From: Daucus carota subsp. sativus
Lineage: Eukaryota; Streptophyta; Magnoliopsida; Apiales; Apiaceae
Direction: 5' to 3'
Assembly (NCBI RefSeq): GCF_001625215.2
Contig: NC_030386.2
Coordinates: 22,910,545 to 22,974,544, forward strand
Length of the DNA: 64,000 bases
In this document: piece by piece, positions 24,811 through 34,013 of the stretch
How the letters are laid out: every line of letters starts with the position of its first letter
Position numbering within the stretch: the stretch's first letter is position 1
Program-made: the position numbers and the translations under genes
Notes under the pieces: generated by a model
Told to the model about the DNA's origin: nothing
Seen by the model: only the letters and a program-made list of their open reading frames with translations
Database searches by the model: none

Positions 24811-25853
24811 TTTGCTGTTTAATTAAGTTGTTTGGATTAAATCTGCTTTGACACTTTTATTTAGCTAATGATATGATTAAAGAAACAGGCCTGTGTGCTA
24901 TTTATAACTGTGTGTGATAGGATGATATTAATTAAGTTTCGGATAATTCTTAATAAAATGATGATGTTAGCGATAATGATTCTGGATGGCTTATTATTTT
25001 TTATATTTGGATAATTTAAATGATAATGTTACCTTGCATGAATTAAATAATAAGAGGAAAAAGATAAATATTTTATAAATGTGATTTAAGAAGAAAACCC
25101 TAGTTTTCTTTTTCTCCTTTCTCGCTAGCCGCCTCCCTCTTTTCATCTCCGACGGGGCTTCCATCGGTTTTCCGGTAGAAAGCCCCAAATCTTTCCGTTT
25201 GATTGCTACTTCTTTGATTGTTCTTCCTTTTTCATTGATTTCTTATTAAATCTTTCTTTTCAGGGAAAGTTTTCTTAGATCTATATCACCGAAACTTTCG
25301 ATTTTCGTTCTTATTCACATCCAGAGGCCTTTTTGAATTTGTGATTGGATCGATTATCTCCTAAGCGTCGTGGTGCAGATCTAATTGTTTTAGTTTGTTT
25401 TGATTATAGTTTGATTTTTCTCGTGTGTGATTTTTCTCCCCTTCTTTTGTGAGAGTGGTTTGGATTCATCGATAAAAACCTTTCGAGAATTGCATTTGTG
25501 GTTGATATCTCAAATGGAATTTTTGGAAAAGATGGTGAACACAGAGCAAGGATTTATACATGTACCATCGTCATTTTCAACATCGCTTATTTGTCTCATC
25601 TTGGATATGAAGACAAGCATGTTAATTTTTTCTATGTTTGTTCGACCCGATCATTCTTGTAGATGCCGTATGGCTATTATTTATTGAATTATCTCTTTTT
25701 CTTAAAAAAAAAGTAGGAAAAAGATACATGTATGTAATATTATTTATTTTAAATTTTATTTGTAACTAAATTTTAAAATAAATTTATAACATATCATATA
25801 TTTGGATAATGTTAATGATAGTTTTTCAACTTATTTAAATTATTATAATGATA
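24811..25853. other. Intergenic; contains 5'-UTR-like sequence
   Basis: Beyond the peptide gene's promoter, 25090-25440 looks like the transcribed leader of a plant gene: AAACCCTAG, pyrimidine-rich CT stretches, and a possible GT...TTTCAG intron ending near 25262. No coding exon follows. The open frame at 25427-25687 has no recognisable similarity. Similar AT-rich words (TTTGGATAAT) lie on both sides (about 25010 and 25800). It may be a captured gene fragment or a relict gene. Confidence 0.35.
24899..24906 (-). promoter_or_regulatory. TATA box of the 8-cysteine peptide gene
   Basis: TATAAATA on the minus strand, about 90 bp upstream of the ATG at 24810. Confidence 0.6.
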
Positions 25854-26201
25854 CTAGCCTTTAACCCGTGCAAAGCACGGGCGGGTATATAATTCGTAAT
25901 TTATTAATTATAATTTAAATTTTAACATTATCTTATTAGTATTTTAGAATTGATGAATTTGATTTTAAAAGAATAATGGTGGAGTTTTTATCTTGTACAA
26001 CATCTCAAGTGTTTGTAATTTAAATAGTATAAAACTCTTTAATATTGTAAGAGTAAGAGAAGTTTACATGTGACAGACTTGTGGTTACAGAGGAGATGAC
26101 CAAACCAAAATTTTGTACGACTACAAATTATACCAAACCAAAATTTTATACGACTACAAATTATACCTATGTTGGCTTATTATAATATAGTATAGTATAG
26201 A
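25854..26201 (-). mobile_element. Small non-autonomous Helitron
   Basis: On the minus strand it begins TCTATACTATACTATATTAT at 26201. It ends with the hairpin CCCGTGCTTTGCACGGG, a short spacer and CTAG at 25857-25854. The preceding host base is A and the following one is T, the AT insertion expected for Helitrons. The element is 348 bp with no coding. An inner duplication 'accaaaattttgtacgactac' is visible near 26100-26160. It shares its terminal design with the element at 47622-49075. Confidence 0.75.
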
Positions 26202-26713
26202 TTATTGCATTCTGTGCTGTTAAGAGAAGAAACAGAGAAAATAGATGTAACTAAGATTTGAAGAGATATCCATAATTATTTACTTACGAGGATATGTATC
26301 CATGATTTTAATTGTTGAATTGCGTACATAATTTTAGTTGGAATGGATCTCTATATTTATATAAACGACTCTAATTAAAAATTTCATATCAATTGTCACG
26401 TTGTGTCTACAATTTTGTAGTATATATATATTTTTGACCCTCATCGAAGAACCAAAGGCTTCGCCTAACAAGGAATTTATGCACATGGGCTGGCAAGCTC
26501 TTTTAAATAATGGAACGTCGGTGTGCCCATGAGTCTTTGTGGTGGTGCTAATTACATTTGTCTCTATATGCAATGCATGTATGCATAGAGCCACTATATT
26601 TTCTATTTACCTAAGATTCTTTAAGAAACAACGTTAATTTGAAGTCCAGTTGGAACTTAATAACCTAGTTGGAACTTAATAACCTACAACCAGCTTCTCC
26701 CACAACATACTCT

Positions 26714-28045
26714 ATGATGATCAGGAGGCTAATCTCCAAAAGGCAACTACATGTCGTCTCGAGATCAAAAACCAACATTAAACCAGCTTCTCCCACACCA
26801 CTCCAACTCAAACACTATCATCTTCCTTTCCATGATCGTATGATGTCCGATGTTTATAATCCCATAATATTCTTCTATCCAAATCCACAACCATTAGCAG
26901 AAAATACAACAATATCAAATCTGCTCAAGAAATCTTTATCGAAAACACTTTCCAAGTACTACCCCTTCGCGGGCAGGCTAAGCCCTTCAGGATCCCATGT
27001 CGAATGCAACGATGAAGGTGTTCAATTTTTCGAAGCCCAAATATCATGCAAATTATCAGAGATGCTGCGAAAACCTCCAGTCAGGGAAGAAGAGGAAGGC
27101 TTCGGCCATCTCTTTCCACGTGACTCGATATGGCGTCATATGATATATTCCTTAATGTTTGTTCAGCTAAGCCAGTTTTCTTGCGGGGGAATAGCTATAG
27201 CAGTTGGCCTTTCGCACCGTGTTGCGGATGCCACCACTTTATTCTCATTTTTATTGTACTGGGCAAATTTGTCATGCACCTCGAACTTTGAAAATGGACT
27301 AATTCATCTTCAACCCTGTTTCGTGAACAAGCTGCTACCGGGATCATGTCATAACAATTTTGTTCCAAATTTCTCTTTGTATCCCCAAAAGCATTGGATC
27401 ACGAAAGAGATAGTGTTTCCAAATTCAAAGATAGCGGAACTCAAAGCCAAGCTTCAAATGAACGACAAACTAGAAGGTGTAATAAGAGACCGAAGCTACA
27501 CAAGAACAGAGCTACTGACTGCACTTCTTTACAGATGTGCTGGACTTGCGGCAGTTGCATCAAATTCGGGGGACTATCCAAAATCCGTCATGTTGCAGAC
27601 AGTGAACATGCGACCTCTGCTGGATCCGCCGCTGCCTAAAACAAGCGTCGGAAATCTCTTCACTTATAATCACATTCCAACAAGTACAACCAGCGAGTTA
27701 CAATTAAGTCCACTGGTGGGCCGAATGAAAAATGGATTGATGCAGCTTAGAGGAGTTGAGAGTCTGGAAGGAAAAGAAATCATGGTATTGATAGAGAAGT
27801 ATGCGAAAAGTGGTCATAGAAAATATATTATGAGCAGCATTTGTAATATGCCGTTATATGAGGGGATGGATTTTGGGTGGGGAAGGCCTGTGAGAGCCAA
27901 CGTCGTGGACGCACCGTTTGTGAATTGCATGTATTTGACGGATAGTCCTGGTAAAGATGGTATTACGGCCACTGTCAGTTTGGAGGAGCAAGACATGAAA
28001 AATTTCCTACTAGACAAAGAGCTTCTTACTTATGCTTGTCTGTAA
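26714..28045 (+). CDS. BAHD-family acyltransferase (vinorine synthase-like clade)
   Basis: A single-exon gene of 443 aa, starting at the ATG-ATG pair 26714/26717. The open frame upstream has no earlier ATG. Both BAHD signatures are intact: catalytic HxxxD as SHRVADATT (His about 168, Asp about 172) and the structural DFGWG at about 386-390. YYPFAGRL, near residue 82, and the S-P-T-P motif at the N-terminus are also typical. BAHD enzymes are cytosolic and transfer an acyl group from acyl-CoA to alcohols or amines in specialised metabolism. The acceptor cannot be read from sequence. The similarity is to the clade containing vinorine synthase and other alcohol acyltransferases. A 19 bp tandem duplication lies just upstream (26648-26685). 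A dead fragment of a paralogue is at 21820-22030. Confidence 0.92.
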   Translation: MMIRRLISKRQLHVVSRSKTNIKPASPTPLQLKHYHLPFHDRMMSDVYNPIIFFYPNPQPLAENTTISNLLKKSLSKTLSKYYPFAGRLSPSGSHVECNDEGVQFFEAQISCKLSEMLRKPPVREEEEGFGHLFPRDSIWRHMIYSLMFVQLSQFSCGGIAIAVGLSHRVADATTLFSFLLYWANLSCTSNFENGLIHLQPCFVNKLLPGSCHNNFVPNFSLYPQKHWITKEIVFPNSKIAELKAKLQMNDKLEGVIRDRSYTRTELLTALLYRCAGLAAVASNSGDYPKSVMLQTVNMRPLLDPPLPKTSVGNLFTYNHIPTSTTSELQLSPLVGRMKNGLMQLRGVESLEGKEIMVLIEKYAKSGHRKYIMSSICNMPLYEGMDFGWGRPVRANVVDAPFVNCMYLTDSPGKDGITATVSLEEQDMKNFLLDKELLTYACL

Positions 28046-28687
28046 GCTTTTTTTTTTTTTGCATCTCAATCGTCGGCTAAAATGATTAGCTAAAATAATA
28101 TGAATAATGATTATGTAAAATTTGCTGAAATCGTATGAGATTATCGCATTATGCTTAGTTATAAGGAATATCGTTATTTATATTTTAAAATAGATACATG
28201 TTATATATTATTCTTTCACTTTGTTATAAATAGAATGTATTATTATTACATGATAACAGTCGGAGTTTGAACAAATATATATAATCTAACATCATGAAAT
28301 TCGCTAATTCTTTTACATGTCTGGAAATTTTATTATTTGTATTACAAGCAAATTTCATCATTACAATATATGTAGTCTTAGAGGGTCACAGTGTTGATAA
28401 ATCTGTACTTATTTAGCTGTGCCTCATGTTATCCAAAGACAATCATATTCTACTGCTCCATATGCATGTGAAGCTGTTAGTTCTTGTTGATCATCAAATT
28501 TCCTCCTTCTCATATCGAGATTCGACTCAATTGAGGAGATCTCAGTGTTCATTTCTCGTTAATTTCAGTCTTAAAAAACACTCATAATTTCCTTCTCCGT
28601 TTTAAGATTTTGTCCCATATTTGAACCGTAATTTTGAAACAAGTCCCTTAAAAACAATTGCTCTTCTGCCCCATGAGGCCAAGCCAC
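28046..28687. other. Intergenic, AT-rich
   Basis: 3' flank of the BAHD gene. No gene, repeat or terminus is recognised up to the hAT-like element at 28688. Confidence 0.4.
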
Positions 28688-29122
28688 CAGTGGCGGAGCC
28701 GGCCATAGATGCTAGTGGGGGCAAAAAAATTTAGTAAAATATTATTTCCTCTGTCTCATATTGCCCGTTTTGAAAAAATTACGAATATTAAGGTTTAAAA
28801 TATTACTCTTAAATCTGTATAGAAATAAGAAATGAACAAATAATGTAGGACAAATTTGTTTTTTAAAAAGGACATGCATATTACTATGATGGAAGAAGCA
28901 TAATTGACTATAATTTATAATCAAAAATAGTACTAGATTAAAGACGTGAACGAGTCAAAAAATTAGTGTTCTTACTGATCAAAATAAATACCGTTTTAAC
29001 AAAATCAATCAGCAAGATTTTATACATACATATATATCATATATAAATATAAATATATATAAAAGTTAAAAAGTCTAGTGGGGTCCGGTGACCCCACCAG
29101 CCTCTATCTCCCTCCGCCCCTG
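28688..29122. mobile_element. Non-autonomous hAT-like element
   Basis: The ends CAGTGGCGGAGCC and GGAGGGAGATAG...CCTCCGCCCCTG are inverted, reading CAG-x-GGCGGAG on both strands. AAGCCAC occurs immediately outside each end (28681-28687, 29123-29129). That is 7 bp of exact match, compatible with an eroded 8 bp hAT duplication. The 435 bp AT-rich interior lacks coding. Confidence 0.65.
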
Positions 29123-29129
29123 AAGCCAC

Positions 29130-29612
29130 GCTTATGTTAACCGAAGGACATGAGCATAGATTTGACTTTTTTTGTTGGTCAAAACATGTCTAAGTTATCG
29201 GTTACTCACTCCGTCCCAACCATTTCTTTATAATTTGCTTTTGTGGACATATATTAGACAATAGTTTTAGGGGTACCTTAGTAATCTTGGTTAATTAGTT
29301 AGTAGTTAGTTAGTTCCTGCTCTATATAAACTCATTTCCCATTCCTCTTGTAAACTAACTTTTACACAATGGAGTTTCTGTGAATTAGTTAGCTTTGTAC
29401 ATACACTTTATGGTATTCTTCTTCTTCACGTACTACAAGAAAAAAGCTAATAGAAACTTCAAGCATACAACTCACCATTCACACTCCACACACTAAAACA
29501 AGTAAGCAACATATATATTACAACGACACATTTTGTAGGATAGCCACCAGAACTTTGAAGTTCTCTACTTTATTGGCCACACAATACCAGATTAAATAAA
29601 GCCCAAGATTAT
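29130..29612. other. 3' flank of the interrupted proline-rich gene
   Basis: From about 29450 the sequence is a diverged copy of 40598-40743: both have AACTTCAAGCATACAA and CACTCCACACACTAAAACAAGTAA. It is part of the segmental duplication containing the two paralogous genes. The rest shows nothing recognisable. Confidence 0.5.
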
Positions 29613-29765
29613 TTATGGGTTATGGGTAGTAGTGGCGGAGACGGCGGTAGTAGCCGTGTTCTTTGGTGGCTTAAAGCCACTGGGCATTCCGTATCCTGCA
29701 GGGTTAGGGAGGAAGGGGAATGGTGGAAAGAGTGAATAACCTGATGATGGAGATGATGAATCACC

Positions 29766-29929
29766 TGTTGAGATATTACAATGGAGGCTCTTTTCTCTTA
29801 ATTTCCAACCCCTTTCTTGGGGATACATGTTCTATATTTATACTACTTGTCTAATACTTGTGTGTGTTTTGGACCACATGTCCTTGGACCCGTAAATGGG
29901 CTTCTAGTCTAGTGGGCTGAGGCCCAACA
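29766..29929 (-). repeat. 3' LTR of the LARD-like element
   Basis: 164 bp, identical as read to the copy at 33701-33864. It has TG...CA ends with a longer terminal inverted match (TGTTG / CAACA). Confidence 0.92.
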
Positions 29930-29946
29930 TTAGTCCCCCTCCAAAG
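29930..29946 (-). other. Polypurine tract of the LTR element
   Basis: The minus strand reads CTTTGGAGGGGGACTAA directly before the 3' LTR. This is where plus-strand DNA priming is expected, and it fixes the element's orientation as minus. Confidence 0.7.
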
Positions 29947-30275
29947 TAGTTCCAGATCTTTAGATGTGGATTAGATTGTTTTAGAAAGCATTTTTACCGT
30001 ATGTAATTTTTGTTGCTTGACAAGTTCATCGTGGCGTGGAGGCTGTGAGCCATTTTTGTAAGGAGGTACATGAGGTGATGAGGTTGATTGTGACCGTTGT
30101 GGCGAGGACTGTTGATTTGCAGAAAAACATGTACTGAACTTGGGAGGCAATAGAAGCTGTGAAGTTGAGGAGCTGGAAGCAAGTATTGGTGAACTATTGC
30201 ATACTGATAATGAAGTTAATGTAGATGCCTTGATTCACATTCTAGTTTGCACGCAAAGCGGGCTTATCTCGAAGG

Positions 30276-30890
30276 TGATGTGCTTGGGCAGATGAAGCCT
30301 TAGGGCGTGATACCTGAGACCCGTTGTAAGGCTCTGCCTGCCATTTGAAGGACGCTCGCTGAGCTAGTGAAGCGACGATGTAGTGAAGAGGTGTGATACC
30401 CGAGACCCGTTGTAGGGCTTTGCATGCCATTCGAAGGATGCTCACTGAGCTAGTGAAGCGATGTAGTGAGGAAGCGTGATACTGGAGACCCGTTGTAGGG
30501 CTTTGCATGCCATTCGAAGGACGCTCGCTGAGCTAGTGAAGCGATGTAGTGAGGAAGCGTGATACTGGAGACCCGTTGTAGGGCTTCGAAGGACGCTCTT
30601 TGAGTTAGTGAAGCGATGTAGTGAAGAGGCGTGATACCTGAGATCCGTTGTAGGGCTTTGCCTGCCATTTGAAGGATGCTCGCTGAGCTAGTGAAGCGAT
30701 GTAGTGAGGAGGCGTAATGCCTGAGACCCGTTGTAGGGCTTTGCCTGAGACCTGTTGTAGGGCTTTGCCTGCCATTTAAAGGACGCTCGCCGAGCTAGTG
30801 AAAGAATGTAGTGAGGAGGCGTGATACCTGAGACCCGTTGTAGGGCTTTGTCTACCATTTGAAGGACGCTCGCTGAGCTAGACGCTTTAA
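30276..30890. repeat. Tandem array A inside the LTR element (~85 bp units)
   Basis: About eight full or partial units carry GAGACCCGTTGTAGGGCTT-type sequence, with starts near 30312, 30392, 30481, 30563, 30636, 30722, 30747 and 30827. The linker is 'acgctcgctgagctagtgaagcgatgtagtga'. Units differ by substitutions and small deletions. Open frames across it are by-products of the repetition. Confidence 0.85.
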
Positions 30891-31099
30891 GACCTGTATT
30901 AAGATGCTTCATGAATTGGACGCTCAATGAGCAATTGAGAATGCTTCATAAATTGGACAATCAAAGAGCCATTAAGAACGCTCCAAGAGCTGTATTTAAG
31001 GACACCTCATAAGCGAGACGCCTCACAGGCGGGGCGCCTCATAGGCAGGACACCTCACAAATGAGACGCCACACAGGGGGGGCGCTTCAAAAATTGGAC

Positions 31100-31435
31100 G
31101 CTCGAAGAGCTGTTGGAGCAAAGAGCCGAATTATGGAGTCATTTTGAGGCTATGCCTTTACTTTTAAGGATGCTCCGAGAGCTGATGGAGGGAAGAGGCG
31201 AAATATAGAGTCATTTTTAGGCTATGCCTTTTACTTTCAAGGATGCTCCAAGAGCTGATGGAGCGAAGAGGCGAAATATAGAGTCATTTTGAGGCTATGC
31301 CTTTTACTTTCAAGGATGTTCCAAAAGCTGATGGAGTGAAGAGGCGAAATATGGAGTCATTTTGAGGCAATGCCTTTTACTTTCAAAGATGCTCCGAGAG
31401 CTGATGGAGCAAAGAGACGAATTCTAGATTCATGT
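31100..31435. repeat. Tandem array B inside the LTR element (~74 bp units)
   Basis: Four to five units are built on GAGTCATTTTGAGGCTATGC and 'ttactttcaaggatgctcc[ga]agagctgatggag'. The unit reappears at about 31800-31870, after array C. Confidence 0.8.
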
Positions 31436-31436
31436 T

Positions 31437-31925
31437 GTTGTTTTTGTTTTGTTTTGTTTTTTTTTGTTTTTGTTTTGGATTCCCATAGGGACGTATGTTT
31501 GTTTCCTTTGGATCCCGTTGGGATTTAAATTTCTGTATGCTCGAAGAGCTGATGGAGCGAAGAGGCGAATTCTAGATTCTTTTTTTTTTTGGATTCCCAT
31601 AGGGATGTATGTTTGTTTCCTTTGGATCCCGTTGGGATTTAAATTTCTGTATGCTCGAAGAGCTGATGGAGCGAAGAGGCGAATTCTAGATTCTTTTTTT
31701 TTTTTTTTTTTTTGGATTCCCATAGGGATGTATGTTTGTTTCCTTTGGATCCCGTTGGGATTTAAATTTCTGTATGCTCCAAGAGCTGATGGAGCGAAGA
31801 GGCGAAATATGGAGTCATTTTGAGGCTATGCCTTTTACTTTCAAGGATGCTCTGAGAGCTGATGGAGCAAAGAGGCGAATTCTAGATTCATTTTTTTTGG
31901 ATTCCCATAGGGATTCAAATTTTTG
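31437..31925. repeat. Tandem array C inside the LTR element (~115-123 bp units)
   Basis: GGATTCCCATAGGGA starts at about 31477, 31591 and 31714, plus a shortened copy near 31899. Each is preceded by a T-run of variable length and followed by 'tttggatcccgttgggattt'. A 124-codon open frame runs through it on + but is a repeat artefact. Confidence 0.85.
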
Positions 31926-31994
31926 TATGCTCCTAGAGCTGATGGAGCGAAGAGGCGATGAGCTGGTGAGCCGATGAGCTGATGAGCCGATGAA

Positions 31995-33240
31995 CTACGG
32001 GAAACGATAGAGCATGGAGGCCAATCGTTGAACCACTTGAGGGTTGTGCTAGATGCTTTTCTGAAAATTTCAATACTATCTCGGTACAATGGCTCCACGC
32101 CTTCTTTTTCGATCAGATCTGAGAACATTCACTCCAAGCAGCCTTCACTCCATATTAGTTCCTCTTTTAGATCTAATTTTCCTCATGTAGTCTCTATCAA
32201 ACTTGGTGGCGTCGGATCTCTTAGGTTGGCAGCTCGTATATCATCCACCGTGGTAGCGCATAGATCAGCCATCGTAGTGGCGCCTAGCTCAACAACAATG
32301 ACAAAAGTATCTGAAAACAGATCGCCAAGCAACGTAGAGCATACAGGAACAGAGCTTCTTCATTGGAGATCTCAAATGTCTTCGTTGAGGTCTCGTTGGT
32401 GCTCTCTCCGGCGGCAGATTTCTTCATCCTTTCTCCGGTCATGGCATCGTCGTGATCAGCGGCATTTTATTCAGCCAGCGGGGTCAGAAGCCGTCGGGCC
32501 TTCTTCCTCACTGACATGCATCTCGTCGTTTTCATCAAACAAACGCCTGGAGAAGAAATTTGAAGGAGAAGTTTTGTTTGCAAGACATGGCTTCTCGGGA
32601 ACAGGGAGCATCTCTCTCGTCGCCGGATCTGGCGGCGATTTGTGGAGCTCATCCTCGTTTCCGGTAGTAGCGTTCCGATCGGAGATATGAGTTTTTGTAT
32701 GCTCCAAGAGCTGATGGAGTGAAGAGGCGAGACGCCTCATAAGCGAGACGCAACATAAGCGAAATGCCTCACAAGAGGGGCGCCTCACAGGCGAGACGCC
32801 TCACAGAGGGGCACTTCAAAAATTGGACGCTCCAAGAGCTGTTAGAGCGAAGAGCTGGTGAGCCGATGAGACGATGAAATAGGAGAGGCGATAGAGCATG
32901 GAAGCAAATCATTGAACCACTTGAGGGCTGTGCTAGATACTTTTCAAATTTTTGTATGCTCCAAGAGCTGATGGAGTGAAGAGGCGAGACGCCTCATAAG
33001 CGAGACGCAACATAAGCGAAATGCCTCACAAGCGGGGCGCCTCACAGGGGAGACGCCTCACAGAGGGGCACTTCACAAGCTGGTGAGCCGATGAACCATG
33101 AGAGGCAATAGAGCATTTGGGCAAATCGTTGAACCACCTAAGGCCTGTGCTAGATATTTTTCTGAAAATTTCAATGCTATCTCGGTTCAATGGCTCCACG
33201 CCTCCATTTTCGATCAGATCTAAAGAGATCAATTCTCTGC
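31995..33240. repeat. Dispersed duplicated blocks inside the LTR element
   Basis: A ~115 bp block at about 31995-32115 (AATCGTTGAACCAC ... TCGATCAGATCT) recurs at about 33112-33225. A GACGCCTCATAAGCGAGACG block at about 32728-32815 recurs at about 32988-33072, with a relative near 31010-31085. Between them, 32120-32690 is single-copy and relatively GC-rich. It contains open frames on both strands without recognisable similarity, possibly captured sequence. Confidence 0.75.
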
Positions 33241-33680
33241 TCAAACTCGGTTGTGGATCCTCATTGAAGATTGCTTATGCTTTTATTCGTACCGGAGATT
33301 TCATTGCTACTACCAATATCATCATCAAAATCGAGTCTAACTTGCTTTTACTCCTTCTTTTCCGGTTGTAATAGATTCACTTGATTTGGTTGATCTACTT
33401 TGCTCTTTATAAATATTTTGTATGCATACATATAGTTATATCTTCCAACTGAATCTGAATATGCATGCTCGTTGTCCGAACTCGCTTGCGGCTCATCTTC
33501 GAAAAGCTCCGTATATTGTAATTCATGTGTGTGATTTGCCTTGAGAGATCTTCATTTTTGTTTCTGAAAATAGCTTTTGTTCACCTTTTCAATCGGAGCT
33601 TCCATCCTGGCCATCCTTGGTTGATCCGTATCTATATTTTCTTGTGTGTATTGTTTATGTGTGTGGTTGGATGAAAAGAG

Positions 33681-33698
33681 CCCCTCCTTCTAGCGCCA
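33681..33698 (-). other. Primer-binding-site-like sequence of the LTR element
   Basis: TGGCGCTAGAAGGAGGGG on the minus strand, 2 bp inside the 5' LTR. The TGG start matches the CCA end of a tRNA, but I cannot assign which tRNA. Confidence 0.6.
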
Positions 33699-33700
33699 AA

Positions 33701-33864
33701 TGTTGAGATATTACAATGGAGGCTCTTTTCTCTTAATTTCCAACCCCTTTCTTGGGGATACATGTTCTATATTTATACTACTTGTCTAATACTTGTGTGT
33801 GTTTTGGACCACATGTCCTTGGACCCGTAAATGGGCTTCTAGTCTAGTGGGCTGAGGCCCAACA
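33701..33864 (-). repeat. 5' LTR of the LARD-like element
   Basis: 164 bp, identical as read to 29766-29929. It abuts the coding sequence of the split gene at the TCACC duplication and supplies the in-frame stop for the truncated product. Confidence 0.92.
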
Positions 33865-34013
33865 TCACCACTTGGCGAACCTCCAAAAAATGGAAATTTG
33901 AAATTTGGGGAGGACTGGAGGTTCCGGGACGTCGCGGAGGCCGGAGTGATGGTTGATGAGAATGTGAAAGCTACAAGAATGATTGAAAGGATGAACAGCT
34001 TGGAAATGCCCAT

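Larger units (their letters stand above)
29766..33864 (-). mobile_element. Young non-autonomous LTR retroelement (LARD-like), inserted in a gene
   Basis: Two 164 bp LTRs (29766-29929 and 33701-33864) are identical as read, and TCACC is duplicated outside (29761-29765, 33865-33869). In the minus orientation the LTR runs TGTTGGGCC...CTCAACA. A primer-binding-site-like TGGCGCTAGAAGGAGGGG begins 2 bp after the 5' LTR (33698-33681). A purine tract CTTTGGAGGGGGACTAA precedes the 3' LTR (29946-29930). The 3.8 kb interior has no recognisable gag, protease, RT, RNase H or integrase. It consists of tandem arrays and duplicated blocks instead. It must have been mobilised by a related autonomous element elsewhere. 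It lies in the same transcriptional sense as the gene it splits. Confidence 0.92.
29613..34013 (-). pseudogene. Small secreted proline-rich gene split by an LTR element
   Basis: The 5' part (34013-33865) encodes a signal peptide (MGISKLFILSIILVAFTFSS), then ATSRNLQ and PFFGGSPSG. The 3' part (29765-29613) encodes the remaining Ser/Pro/Phe-rich tail ending in TTTHNP and a stop. A 4.1 kb LTR element lies between them with a TCACC duplication. The two parts resume in frame once the element and one TCACC copy are set aside, and both align with the intact paralogue at 40744-41022. The allele as it stands predicts a 75 aa chimera: 50 native residues plus 25 from the LTR, stopping at 33786. TATAAATA is intact at 34110-34117. 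No other disabling change is visible, so inactivation appears due to the insertion alone. Confidence 0.88.

Noticed and set aside
26669..26713. Earlier start for the BAHD acyltransferase
   Set aside because: The open frame begins with TTG, not ATG. The first ATG is at 26714, and the upstream codons partly come from a 19 bp tandem duplication.
30276..30890. Regularly spaced repeats resembling a CRISPR array
   Set aside because: The units are contiguous diverged tandem repeats without unique spacers, in a plant LTR element.
31449..31823. 124-codon open frame on + that looks like a repeat protein (FWIPIGMYVCFLWIPLGFKF repeated)
   Set aside because: It is array C of the LTR element read in one frame. 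The period follows the DNA repeat, and the frame is interrupted wherever the T-run length changes.
32028..32690. 220-codon open frame on + inside the LTR element, and 105 codons on - in the same place
   Set aside because: There is no recognisable domain, both strands are open because the segment is less AT-rich, and no gag or pol motif was found. Kept only as possible captured sequence.
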